Below, in pieces: positions 1 through 7,150 of a DNA stretch of 10,642 bases; positions within the stretch are counted from its first letter, which is position 1, and each line of letters begins with the position of its first letter. This DNA comes from an uncultured Lachnospiraceae bacterium. Lineage in GTDB: Bacteria > Bacillota > Clostridia > Lachnospirales > Lachnospiraceae. Below the pieces are notes generated by a model that did no database searches, had not been told where the DNA came from, and saw only the letters and a list, made by a program, of their open reading frames with translations. The DNA lies in the NCBI GenBank assembly GCA_910588285.1, contig CAJUQB010000117.1, positions 3,211-13,852 on the forward strand. The letters are read 5' to 3'. Position numbers and translations under genes: made by a program.

Positions 1-1055
1 CCTGTTTTCCCTATGAGGTCAAACTGGATGGGCGTCCCCTTTTTGATCTCCTGTAACGCTGCCTGCCCAAGGACCTCCCGGAAATATCTGGGGGACAGCC
101 CGTATCCCGGGCGGATCACCCGGACATTTTCTTCGGTAAGCAGCCCCCCTTGGGGAATATCCTGTACGGCAAAGACGGATTTGCGGAATATCACATTTGC
201 CTCCTCCTGCCTGGTACAGCCATAGCTTACCTGCCCAAGGGCCCGCTCTGCCTGGCGCACATCCTGCACCATCTGCCCGAACTCCTGGGGCGTCATGGAG
301 AAGGAGGCGTCCGGGTTTTCGATTTCCCGGTCCAGACAGATGTGCTTCTCGATCACCCTGGCCCCCAGGGCAATGGCTGCCACCGCTGCCACAGAGCCCA
401 TGGAATGGTCGGACAGGCCTACCGGGACCTGGAAGGTGTCCCTCATGTTCTCCATGGTCCGAAGGTTCATCTCATCGCTGATGGCCGGGTAGGCGCTGGC
501 ACAGCGCAGAAGAACCAGCTGCCGGTTCCCCTGGCGGCGCACTGCCTGGACCGCCTCGTCAATCTCTGCCAGGGATGCCATGCCGGTGGACAGGAGGACG
601 GGCTTTCCTTTGGAGGCCACATATTCAATCAGGGGGATGTCCACCAGCTCAAAGGAGGCGATCTTATAAAGCTCCACCCCCATCTCCTCCAGGAAGTCCA
701 CAGCCGTAGGGTCAAAGGGGGTGGAGAAGAAATCTATGCCGATCTTGTCTGCCTCCTCCTTCAGCTTGGGCTGCCACTCCCAGGGGGTATAAGCCCTGCC
801 ATACAGCTGGTAGAGGCTTTCCCCTGCCCAGGTTCCCTTTTGGATGTGGAAATATTCATTGCCGCAGTCAAGGGTGATGGTGTCCGGGGTATAGGTCTGG
901 ATCTTCACACAGTCCGCCCCGGCCTCCTTTGCCGCATGGATGATCTCCCTGGCCCGGCTGAGGCTGCCGGCATGGTTGGCGGACATCTCTGCGATGAGGT
1001 AGGCGGGAGTGTTTGGGCCGATGATGGTTTTTTTGTGGATCTGGATCTGCTGCAT
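1..1055 (-). CDS. pseI: Pseudaminic acid synthase PseI (NeuB family), 3' end cut by window
   Basis: This enzyme would condense phosphoenolpyruvate with a six-carbon diamino-dideoxy sugar to give a nine-carbon nonulosonic acid in the cytoplasm. I translated 351 residues from the ATG at 1055, with no stop before the window edge. A NeuB-type TIM barrel spans about 15-265 and a SAF (antifreeze-like) domain about 285-350. The segment IAEMSANHAG (21-30) is the PseI form; sialic and legionaminic synthases usually read more like AEIGVNHNG. Also visible are KIQTYTPDT (51-59), LYKIASFE (129-136), STGMA (156-160), GLSDHS (213-218) and ARVIEKH (232-238). The length matches PseI of about 345-350 residues, so only the last codons are missing. 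AAGGGGTG lies 8 bases before the start. The gene is markedly GC-richer than its upstream neighbours. It is last in the visible operon, 77 bases after the aminotransferase. The family call is firm; the exact stereochemistry of the product is inferred. Confidence 0.93.
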   Translation of the reverse strand, partial: MQQIQIHKKTIIGPNTPAYLIAEMSANHAGSLSRAREIIHAAKEAGADCVKIQTYTPDTITLDCGNEYFHIQKGTWAGESLYQLYGRAYTPWEWQPKLKEEADKIGIDFFSTPFDPTAVDFLEEMGVELYKIASFELVDIPLIEYVASKGKPVLLSTGMASLAEIDEAVQAVRRQGNRQLVLLRCASAYPAISDEMNLRTMENMRDTFQVPVGLSDHSMGSVAAVAAIALGARVIEKHICLDREIENPDASFSMTPQEFGQMVQDVRQAERALGQVSYGCTRQEEANVIFRKSVFAVQDIPQGGLLTEENVRVIRPGYGLSPRYFREVLGQAALQEIKKGTPIQFDLIGKT

Positions 1056-1132
1056 AGTAATCACACCCCTTCTTTAATAATCTATGCGAATTGTATCTGT
1101 TTTCTTATTTTCTAAATACTGTGTATCCTTTA

Positions 1133-2446
1133 TTAGTTTAATCTTTCAAATCCCGCATGGCATATAGATCCTTTTAGATAAGCAGATATATCCTCACTTC
1201 TCTCGTTGACCTCTGCGATTTTTTCAAAAACTCTTTCAGTCACTTCAAGGTATTTTTCAACAATTTCATCTGTATGTGCCAAAGAAACATAAAAACTTGT
1301 TGCTCCTAAAAATCCCTCTTTCAACATTTCCTGCGTAAAGTAGGTCTTATATGCCAATGGATTCCCATAGTCAAATTCAAAATGGCTAAGCGGCAGAATC
1401 CCAGATATATATATGTTCAAATTTACTCTTTTTGCCTTTTCCTCCCAGCCCTTTTGCACCTTCATACCAATCTTTTTCTGATGATCTTCCACATGATATT
1501 TTCTATAACATTTTATAGCGGCTGCTGCAGCTGCAAGTGAAATCCGTTCTGTCCAAAATGTACTGCTAATAAACGTATCCTGGGCTGCCTCCATAATATT
1601 TTTTGTTCCAATTACTGCTGAAACAGGATAGCCATTCGACATTGCCTTTGCAAAAACCGCTATATCTGGATTTACTCCCAATGTGAGGTGACTTCCCCCT
1701 GCACACAAACGAAAACCGGCTGTAATTTCATCAAAAACCAATACAATTTTTTTGTCTTTCGTTACCCTTCTAATTTCTTCCAAATAACCAGGGCGAGGAG
1801 GCGCATTACGGATCGGCTCCATAATCACTGCAGCAATCTGTCCCTCATACTCTGATACTAAATTCCTAAACTCTTCTATCTCATTATAATGAAAAATCAA
1901 TGTTGTCCCTGCCAATCCTTTTGGTACTCCTGCCGGTTCAAGTCCCCTTAGATGAACGTCTGCCAAGGGGTCGCCTTTCACTAAATTGGCCGAAAGATAC
2001 CAATCATGCCATCCATGATAGCCGCATACAAGCACAATATCTTTTTTTGTATATGCCCTTGCAATACGTGCAGCCATAGCCATCGCTTCCCCACCTGTCT
2101 TAGCATAGCGAACCATACCTGCCCATGCATGAAGATCCAAAAGCTCCTCTGCAAGCTCTACTTCTTCCGGGGCATTCAAAGTACACATTCCAGACTTATC
2201 AATCGCAGCTTTCGCAACCTCATCCACCTCATCAAAAGCATAGCCCAATACATTTGCCCCCACTCCCATAATGCTCACATCATAGTAGTGGTTGCCATCC
2301 AAATCCCAGATCTCACATCCCTTTGCTCTATCATAATATGACGGCCACAAATCAGGCAGCCACATTTCCGGTCGTTTACTAAGTAATTGTGTCCCGCCCG
2401 GAATAAGCTTTTTTGCTTTTTTATATAATTCTTGTCCTCGTGCCAT
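1133..2446 (-). CDS. Class III PLP aminotransferase, glutamate-1-semialdehyde aminomutase-like
   Basis: A 437-residue fold-type I PLP enzyme of the class III group, about as long as glutamate-1-semialdehyde aminomutase. Family landmarks are KKLIPGG (12-18), a WDLDGN turn (47-52), a TGGE phosphate-binding region (117-120), YHGWHDW stacking over the cofactor (143-149), IMEPIR (208-213), cofactor aspartate D239 in VFDEITAGFR, and Schiff-base lysine K267 in FAKAMSNGYP. SSTFWTERIS (294-303) is the segment I associate with members found in surface-sugar clusters rather than haem synthesis. The start follows AGGA with a 6-base spacer, 11 bases after the cytidylyltransferase stop. Given its place between SpsF-like and PseI-like genes, it probably aminates, or moves an amino group within, a sugar precursor or a sugar substituent. 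It is not the DegT-type aminotransferase (PseC) of the standard pseudaminic pathway. The substrate is unknown. A haem-pathway HemL role is unlikely here because no other haem genes are present. Confidence 0.88.
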   Translation of the reverse strand: MARGQELYKKAKKLIPGGTQLLSKRPEMWLPDLWPSYYDRAKGCEIWDLDGNHYYDVSIMGVGANVLGYAFDEVDEVAKAAIDKSGMCTLNAPEEVELAEELLDLHAWAGMVRYAKTGGEAMAMAARIARAYTKKDIVLVCGYHGWHDWYLSANLVKGDPLADVHLRGLEPAGVPKGLAGTTLIFHYNEIEEFRNLVSEYEGQIAAVIMEPIRNAPPRPGYLEEIRRVTKDKKIVLVFDEITAGFRLCAGGSHLTLGVNPDIAVFAKAMSNGYPVSAVIGTKNIMEAAQDTFISSTFWTERISLAAAAAAIKCYRKYHVEDHQKKIGMKVQKGWEEKAKRVNLNIYISGILPLSHFEFDYGNPLAYKTYFTQEMLKEGFLGATSFYVSLAHTDEIVEKYLEVTERVFEKIAEVNERSEDISAYLKGSICHAGFERLN

Positions 2447-2457
2447 TTTCTTTCCTG

Positions 2458-3228
2458 TTACCTTTCTGTATCTACAAGTACATCATTTGCAATAGATTTT
2501 AGCAGCCCTTCATTTCTTTGATATTTTTTATTTAAATTTTCCAGTTCTGGATGTTCCATTAAAAACATAAGAATATCTTCTGTTACAAAATCATCCTTTC
2601 CCAGATCCATAAAATATTTATATATCGCACTTATAAATTGATAATCTTCTTCCTCATCAAGCGTCCATCTTTTTGAACCAATTCCTGCTATCGGGCATTC
2701 CAGATTCTGTATTTTGAACTGTTCCGGATGGTTTTTTATATACATGGTGACGTGCTCCCTTTCCGAAGTCAGCTTTGCCTTCTCCCAGCTTTCCTTCAGA
2801 GCTGTATATGCCACAATCTCGATATCCTCTCCATCTGGGAAGCTCTCTGTTATTCCTGCCATGTAATCCATATCCTCTTCCATCCCTCCCATGGCCATAT
2901 CCAGATACCTCCAGTCAAACAGCGGGCAGTCTGCCGTAATCCGAACCAAATAATCTGCCTTCACTAATTTTGCCGCCTGATAATACCTGTCCAATACGTC
3001 TTCCTCAGATCCGACATAGACTCTTACGCCCAGATCCGTACAAATCCGAATCAATGGCAGGTTATTTTTTTCAATAGAAGTAACAACCATGACCTCATCC
3101 AGAACCTGGCTTCTTTGTACCCGTTCAATCACCCATTCCAAATCTGTTTTTCCTGCCAAATTCATTAATACTTTATTAGGCAGCCTGGAAGAACCACACC
3201 TTGCCTGGATCATAGCTATGATTTTCAT
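2458..3228 (-). CDS. spsF: SpsF-type CMP-sugar cytidylyltransferase
   Basis: A 256-residue nucleotidyltransferase of the SpsF (spore coat polysaccharide) branch of CMP-sugar synthetases. Such enzymes join CTP to a nonulosonic acid, giving the CMP-sugar donor. The nucleotide-binding signature is at the N-terminus: IQARCGSSRLPNK (7-19), with the R-x-x-S-x-R-x-P-x-K spacing. VYVGSEEDVLDRYYQAA (70-86) and VRITADCPL (95-103) are typical of SpsF relatives; the acidic residues there probably bind metal. The start is set by AGAGGTG with a 7-base spacer. The gene follows the acyltransferase after 76 bases and precedes the aminotransferase by 11 bases. In Bacillus sps operons an SpsF gene sits beside a NeuB/PseI-like SpsE, so pairing with pseI here supports a role as the CMP-activating step. 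The specific sugar is inferred. Some databases label the family as glycosyltransferase, which I consider less likely here. Confidence 0.87.
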   Translation of the reverse strand: MKIIAMIQARCGSSRLPNKVLMNLAGKTDLEWVIERVQRSQVLDEVMVVTSIEKNNLPLIRICTDLGVRVYVGSEEDVLDRYYQAAKLVKADYLVRITADCPLFDWRYLDMAMGGMEEDMDYMAGITESFPDGEDIEIVAYTALKESWEKAKLTSEREHVTMYIKNHPEQFKIQNLECPIAGIGSKRWTLDEEEDYQFISAIYKYFMDLGKDDFVTEDILMFLMEHPELENLNKKYQRNEGLLKSIANDVLVDTER

Positions 3229-3304
3229 ATACTCACACCTCTATTCTGAGTTTTCTCTTTTTCACCGTCTAACAATTTATTGCAATATCTAATACATCTA
3301 TTTC

Positions 3305-4384
3305 TTATTCTATGCAAACATCAACATGCAGCGTATGATATATATTCGTTGCAAATCCTTCTTTAAAATGTCCTATCGATATTTCTTTCTCCGAAGGGCT
3401 ATTCCAGTCCTTTTTGTAACTCCTGGTTCCGATATAATACCAACGTATTCCCAATTTTTTCATATGCTTAATTGCAATCCATTGGCTTACATGGCCCAAG
3501 GGTTTATCAAATAGTTCTCTCCGATATGCCGCGACACTATATGTACATGCACTTGCCGTCGTGCTGTACAGAGAAGCCCCTACAAGAATATCCTTCATAT
3601 CGTACAGCAGTACAACAAAATCCTTCGATTTTTTTACTGCCTCCTCCTGTATTTTCCATGTAGCTATACTTCTTGTTTCCCTTCCAGAAACCTGGATATG
3701 CAGCCTTCGGAAACTATCAAAACATTCTGCAATTTCTTCTTCCGAATTTCTATGGGAGATAAGCCGAGTTTTCCAGTTATCCATTCCCTTCAATATACTA
3801 TATTTATTCGTCCTGCGTATTCTTGATAATATTTCATCCTCTGTTAGTCGCAGGTCTACAAAACACTCACAGTTTAATTTATTACAATACGCCCCATTTT
3901 CCATCATTTTTTGAAACCAGATGCTATTCCCTCGATTCAATACATTTTCCCGAAATGTAAACTTGATAATTCCGTATTCCTGGCATAATTCCTTAATGGC
4001 ATTCTCACATTTCCCCAGCATTTTTCGGATGGATTCTGTGTTGTATCTTTTCTCAAGTAACAAGGGCGGCAGCAGCTCCCCTCCCCAAGAGCCCAGCAGA
4101 AACTGCTTTCCATTTTTGTGCAGGGATAACGGCCATATACCCATTGGCACTCCGCCATTGTAAATTACCAATGATATATCGCAAAAATTATCATATAATT
4201 CCGAAAAATATGTATTCTGGTAACGGACAAAATACAATGCATAATGAACCGGAACATACACCTCTTTCGTATTTTCAATTTTTATCCAATTCTCTACGTC
4301 ATCTTCCATATATTTAAATTGCAAATATTTTGATAATATGCCACGAATATTACTTGCTTTATTTCTGTTTTCTTCGATTATCAT
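3305..4384 (-). CDS. GNAT/FemAB-like acyltransferase, probably sugar N-acylation
   Basis: A protein of 359 residues from the ATG at 4384. It resembles the large double-GNAT (FemAB-like, Acetyltransf_6) family rather than the short single-domain PseH acetyltransferase. The first half carries a YNGGVPMGIWPL strand-turn-strand. A central segment, FVDLRLTEDEILSRIRRTNK, fits the Fem-like pattern of an acidic strand, a helix and a basic IRRT/S-K motif. The second half has VVLLYDMKDILVGASLY, SVAAYRRELFDKPLGHVSQW and YYIGTRSYKKDW, which would form the acceptor and acyl-CoA or aminoacyl site. A GTG at 4447 keeps the frame open and would overlap the upstream reductase gene by 28 bases, but the ATG at 4384 has AAAGGATGG in front, so I chose it. 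This is one of the most AT-rich genes in the window. It may place an acetyl or larger acyl or aminoacyl group on an amino sugar. The family is fairly clear, the donor unknown. Confidence 0.75.
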   Translation of the reverse strand: MIIEENRNKASNIRGILSKYLQFKYMEDDVENWIKIENTKEVYVPVHYALYFVRYQNTYFSELYDNFCDISLVIYNGGVPMGIWPLSLHKNGKQFLLGSWGGELLPPLLLEKRYNTESIRKMLGKCENAIKELCQEYGIIKFTFRENVLNRGNSIWFQKMMENGAYCNKLNCECFVDLRLTEDEILSRIRRTNKYSILKGMDNWKTRLISHRNSEEEIAECFDSFRRLHIQVSGRETRSIATWKIQEEAVKKSKDFVVLLYDMKDILVGASLYSTTASACTYSVAAYRRELFDKPLGHVSQWIAIKHMKKLGIRWYYIGTRSYKKDWNSPSEKEISIGHFKEGFATNIYHTLHVDVCIE

Positions 4385-4393
4385 ATTTGTTTT

Positions 4394-4402
4394 CCATCCT
4401 TT
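4394..4402 (-). promoter_or_regulatory. Shine-Dalgarno deciding the acyltransferase start
   Basis: On the minus strand AAAGGATGG precedes the ATG at 4384 with a 9-base spacer. It favours this start over the GTG at 4447, which lies inside the upstream aldo/keto reductase gene. The match to AAAGGAGG has one substitution. Confidence 0.55.
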
Positions 4403-4419
4403 GCAATGGTTTTTGTACG

Positions 4420-5331
4420 CTACTTTGCCTTTTTTCCATTTGACCACAGGCTTGGAAATATAATACTTTTTTCAATGTTTGCGAAAATTCCCTTTAACTT
4501 TTTCATAAGTTCCTCTGGCAGCTTATCATTTCTGCTGGCTGCAATATCTTGTAAAAGCTGTTCTTTGGTATCCACCCCAAAAACAAAATAATCAATTTCC
4601 GCTTCCTGCATTACAAATGAGACCAAAGCTGATACGCATTCTACTTCATACTGCCTAAGCAGCTCCTCAAATTGATTCAGATATGGGACTGCATGTTGTA
4701 AATGCTTGGGAATACGTTCCTTCTCCATCATAAACAAGCCTTGCAAAAAAGCGCTTCGGGCAAATATTGTTACTCCTGCGTCTTTTGCAGCATGAATAAA
4801 TCCTTCCTGCATTCCTCTCTGATCTAAAATACTGTAGGGAAGCTGGATATAATCAATCCCTTCTGTCCGCAATGCCGCATATCCTTCTTGAAGCTCATAG
4901 ATGGAGATTCCGATATGTTCTACTAATTTTTCTTCCTTCAGGCGTCGCAGCGCATCTATGATCCGCGGCTGATAGATATACTCTGGCGTATGTAGTAAAT
5001 AGCCCTCCAAATGGTCTGTATGCAGTCTCTCTAATGTCCCCTCAAACTCCCTTCTTACTGTACCGTAAATATCAGCTTCACAATTTTCAATCACATTGGG
5101 CCGCAATTTTGAAATTAATTTTATAAAATTTATATCTTTTCTGGCCTTAAAATAATTGCCCAAAATAATTTCTGCCGTACCATACGCCCTGGCTGTATCC
5201 AAAACTCGGATCCCGTGCTCTATTGCCATATCAAGCATTTCAAAAACATCTTCCTCGGAAGGTTGTCCAAATATGTTATTAATTCCATACTTCATTCCAA
5301 ATTGAACTGTCCCCAAGCACAACTCTGCCAT
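4420..5331 (-). CDS. Aldo/keto reductase
   Basis: A 303-residue NAD(P)H-dependent oxidoreductase of the aldo/keto reductase (TIM barrel) superfamily. The canonical catalytic tetrad is visible: D45 and Y50 in VLDTARAYG, K75 in LISKLRP and H114 in YLLHTPEY. The N-terminal LCLGTVQFGMKYGI (4-17) is the usual first strand, and HIGISIYELQEG and YIQLPYSILDQRG match the mid-barrel strands of the family. The start has GGGAG 8 bases upstream and lies 20 bases after the methyltransferase stop. Reductases of this kind are often found in surface-polysaccharide clusters, where they reduce a keto or aldehyde sugar intermediate. The standard pseudaminic acid route from UDP-GlcNAc has no such step, so this gene is one sign that the product differs. 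The substrate cannot be told from sequence. Confidence 0.9.
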   Translation of the reverse strand: MAELCLGTVQFGMKYGINNIFGQPSEEDVFEMLDMAIEHGIRVLDTARAYGTAEIILGNYFKARKDINFIKLISKLRPNVIENCEADIYGTVRREFEGTLERLHTDHLEGYLLHTPEYIYQPRIIDALRRLKEEKLVEHIGISIYELQEGYAALRTEGIDYIQLPYSILDQRGMQEGFIHAAKDAGVTIFARSAFLQGLFMMEKERIPKHLQHAVPYLNQFEELLRQYEVECVSALVSFVMQEAEIDYFVFGVDTKEQLLQDIAASRNDKLPEELMKKLKGIFANIEKSIIFPSLWSNGKKAK

Positions 5332-5351
5332 ATACTCTTCTCCCTTTTTCG

Positions 5352-6056
5352 TTATAATTTTACTGCTTCAAAAACAATAAACTCAAACCTTTCTTTGCAC
5401 ATTCCATACGTTCTGGAAACCTTTTCTATATAGTGAATTTCAAACTTTTCTTTTGGAAAAAAACTTTCCACATCTTCTATATTCATAAATCGAAATGGAT
5501 AAAAATTGCCATAATAAGGAGCGGTCACCCTCCGTATTCCATCCAGGGTGCTTTGGTCAATCCTTTTTGACGGAGAGGAATTATAAAAAGCTTCCGAGCC
5601 CTTTGATGGCGTGTAGGAAAAGTATCGTCCACCTTTTATTAACGTCCGATAAATTTCTTCAACAAATACTGTAAACTCTGATTCATCCAAACAATAAGAA
5701 GAAAATACATCTACAATCGCATGAAAGTAGTTGCCATCCCAGGGCAACTCCATCATATTTCCACATATTACACTACAGTGATTCCTTTTTCCCAGCAAAT
5801 GCGGAACCAGATCCACCGCCTCATGAGATAGTTCAATCCCATAGGCATCAAATCCCTCTTCTGCCAACAGTCTCAAATTAGCGCCAGTACCACATCCTAC
5901 TTCCAGAATTTTTGTTAATTTTCTCTCAGAATCTGGCTTCCCGAAAAAACGCCTTCCCATAAACCGGCAAAATTCCTCATTCGGCCATCTTCGTTGCGCA
6001 TTTAACCCTTCTTCTCCATATGTTTTATCATAGAATCTCTCTGTCCTCTGCAGCAT
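5352..6056 (-). CDS. SAM-dependent class I methyltransferase
   Basis: A small Rossmann-fold methyltransferase, 234 residues from the ATG at 6056. Motif I, KILEVGCGTGAN (49-60), binds S-adenosylmethionine; the following strand ends in the acidic YGIELS (72-77). Motif II/III surroundings include NMMELPWDGNYFHAIVDVFS (100-119) and a post-motif GGRYFSYTPSKG. The frame stays open to an ATG at 6107, which would add 17 residues, but that start lacks a well-spaced ribosome site, whereas AGGGAG lies 9 bases before 6056. It sits 76 bases after pseB and 20 bases before the aldo/keto reductase. In flagellar glycosylation islands such enzymes typically methylate the glycan or its acyl substituent; here that is inferred from context only. 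The family call is certain, but the target (sugar oxygen, substituent nitrogen or flagellin itself) is open. Confidence 0.88.
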   Translation of the reverse strand: MLQRTERFYDKTYGEEGLNAQRRWPNEEFCRFMGRRFFGKPDSERKLTKILEVGCGTGANLRLLAEEGFDAYGIELSHEAVDLVPHLLGKRNHCSVICGNMMELPWDGNYFHAIVDVFSSYCLDESEFTVFVEEIYRTLIKGGRYFSYTPSKGSEAFYNSSPSKRIDQSTLDGIRRVTAPYYGNFYPFRFMNIEDVESFFPKEKFEIHYIEKVSRTYGMCKERFEFIVFEAVKL

Positions 6057-6132
6057 TTTTCCAATCTCCCTATTTCTTCTTTCCCTCCAGGCTGCTTCCC
6101 TGCACATGCATCACCAAAAACTTCCGCCTGGT

Positions 6133-7128
6133 CTAGTGTCCATCCAGATCTGTCAACAACAGTCTTTGGATGTCCTCCACACCCAGCCACTGTGTATTCG
6201 TTCCGGAGCTATATTCAAATTCCGGTTCTACAGGCTTACCTCCAGAAATGATATTCTGTTCTCCCCACCAATTATAGTGTGGGTATACAATAAAATGCTT
6301 CTCATATTCGTATGTATGTGCCGAATCTTCGCGTGTCACCATGACTTCGTGAAGCTTTTCCCCCTCCCGAATGCCAACCTCCGGCATGGTACAGCCTGGG
6401 AGCATTGCCTGTGCCAGATCAGTAATCTTAAACGACGGAATCTTTGAAATAAATGTTTCCCCGCCTCTTGCCTCCATAAGCGCCTTGATTACAAGCTCCA
6501 CGCCTTGCTCCAGGCTAATCCAGAAACGGGTCATACGATAGTCTGTAATTGGCAGACTGGCTCCCCCATGGTCAATTATATTTTGAAAATATGGAATCAC
6601 TGAGCCGCGGCTTCCTGCCACATTTCCATACCGTACAATCGAAAACCGTACATCTTTTTCTCCTGAATATGCATTAGCTGCTATAAACAGCTTATCAGAA
6701 ACTAATTTTGTGCCTCCATACAGATTAATGGGATTCACTGCTTTGTCTGTGGACAACGCCACCACCCGCTTGACCCTGCAATCCAATGCTGCATCTACAA
6801 TGTTCATTGCTCCGTCAATATTTGTTTTCACTGCCTCCATGGGATTATATTCACAAGCTGGCACCTGCTTTAAAGCCGCTGCGTGTACTACGTAATCCAC
6901 TCCGTCAAATGCGCGGTACAGCCTGTCCCGGTCGCGGACATCCCCTACAAAAAAACGTAACACATTTCCATATTCTTTAAACTTATTTCCCATCAAAAAT
7001 TGTTTGTATTCATCGCGGGAATAAATGATAATCTTTTTGGGGTTATAATGCCCCAGCACATACGTGGTAAAAGCATTGCCAAAAGAACCTGTTCCCCCGG
7101 TAACCAATATAGTTTTATTATTCAACAT
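6133..7128 (-). CDS. pseB: PseB, UDP-GlcNAc 4,6-dehydratase (inverting)
   Basis: A 331-residue short-chain dehydrogenase/reductase of the PseB/FlaA1 group. It would convert UDP-GlcNAc to the 4-keto-6-deoxy sugar with inversion at C5, the first committed step toward pseudaminic acid. The NAD(P)-binding motif is GGTGSFG (11-17). IIIYSRDEYKQ (33-43), VGDVRD (61-66) and HAAALKQVPACEYNP (82-96) are hallmarks of the inverting dehydratases. The catalytic block STDKAVNPINLYGGTK gives T127, D128, K129, Y137 and K141, which line up with the known Helicobacter FlaA1 catalytic residues. An ATG six codons upstream (7146) is in frame, but GGAGG is ideally placed before 7128, so I start there. The gene lies 22 bases after the Maf gene. 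Pairing with the PseI-type synthase at the far end of the operon supports the pathway call. A CapD-like role in capsule synthesis is less likely given the flagellin linkage. Confidence 0.92.
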   Translation of the reverse strand: MLNNKTILVTGGTGSFGNAFTTYVLGHYNPKKIIIYSRDEYKQFLMGNKFKEYGNVLRFFVGDVRDRDRLYRAFDGVDYVVHAAALKQVPACEYNPMEAVKTNIDGAMNIVDAALDCRVKRVVALSTDKAVNPINLYGGTKLVSDKLFIAANAYSGEKDVRFSIVRYGNVAGSRGSVIPYFQNIIDHGGASLPITDYRMTRFWISLEQGVELVIKALMEARGGETFISKIPSFKITDLAQAMLPGCTMPEVGIREGEKLHEVMVTREDSAHTYEYEKHFIVYPHYNWWGEQNIISGGKPVEPEFEYSSGTNTQWLGVEDIQRLLLTDLDGH

Positions 7129-7134
7129 ATTTTT

Positions 7135-7139
7135 CCTCC
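7135..7139 (-). promoter_or_regulatory. Shine-Dalgarno deciding the pseB start
   Basis: A perfect GGAGG on the minus strand with a 6-base spacer to the ATG at 7128. The alternative in-frame ATG at 7144-7146 would place this ribosome site inside the coding sequence and has no comparable site of its own. Confidence 0.75.
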
Positions 7140-7150
7140 ATTGCAATTCC

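Noticed and set aside
150..1115. 321-codon open frame on the plus strand
   Set aside because: It is antisense to pseI, whose translation matches the PseI family throughout. Long open antisense frames are common opposite GC-rich genes, and its own translation (His, Gly and Leu rich, no domain) resembles nothing.
1056..1132. Separate promoter for pseI (TACAAT as -10)
   Set aside because: A TACAAT is present on the minus strand, but the best upstream hexamer (TTTAGA) matches 4 of 6 and is only 15 bases away. In AT-rich DNA this is weak, though the GC break makes it worth recalling.
1133..2446. Haem biosynthesis gene hemL
   Set aside because: The fold matches, but the SSTFWTERIS segment and the sugar-operon setting point to a surface-glycan paralogue.
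6057..6107. Earlier start for the methyltransferase at 6107
   Set aside because: It adds a basic 17-residue leader not usual for the family, and the nearest ribosome-like site is too far from it; the ATG at 6056 has better spacing. It is not excluded.
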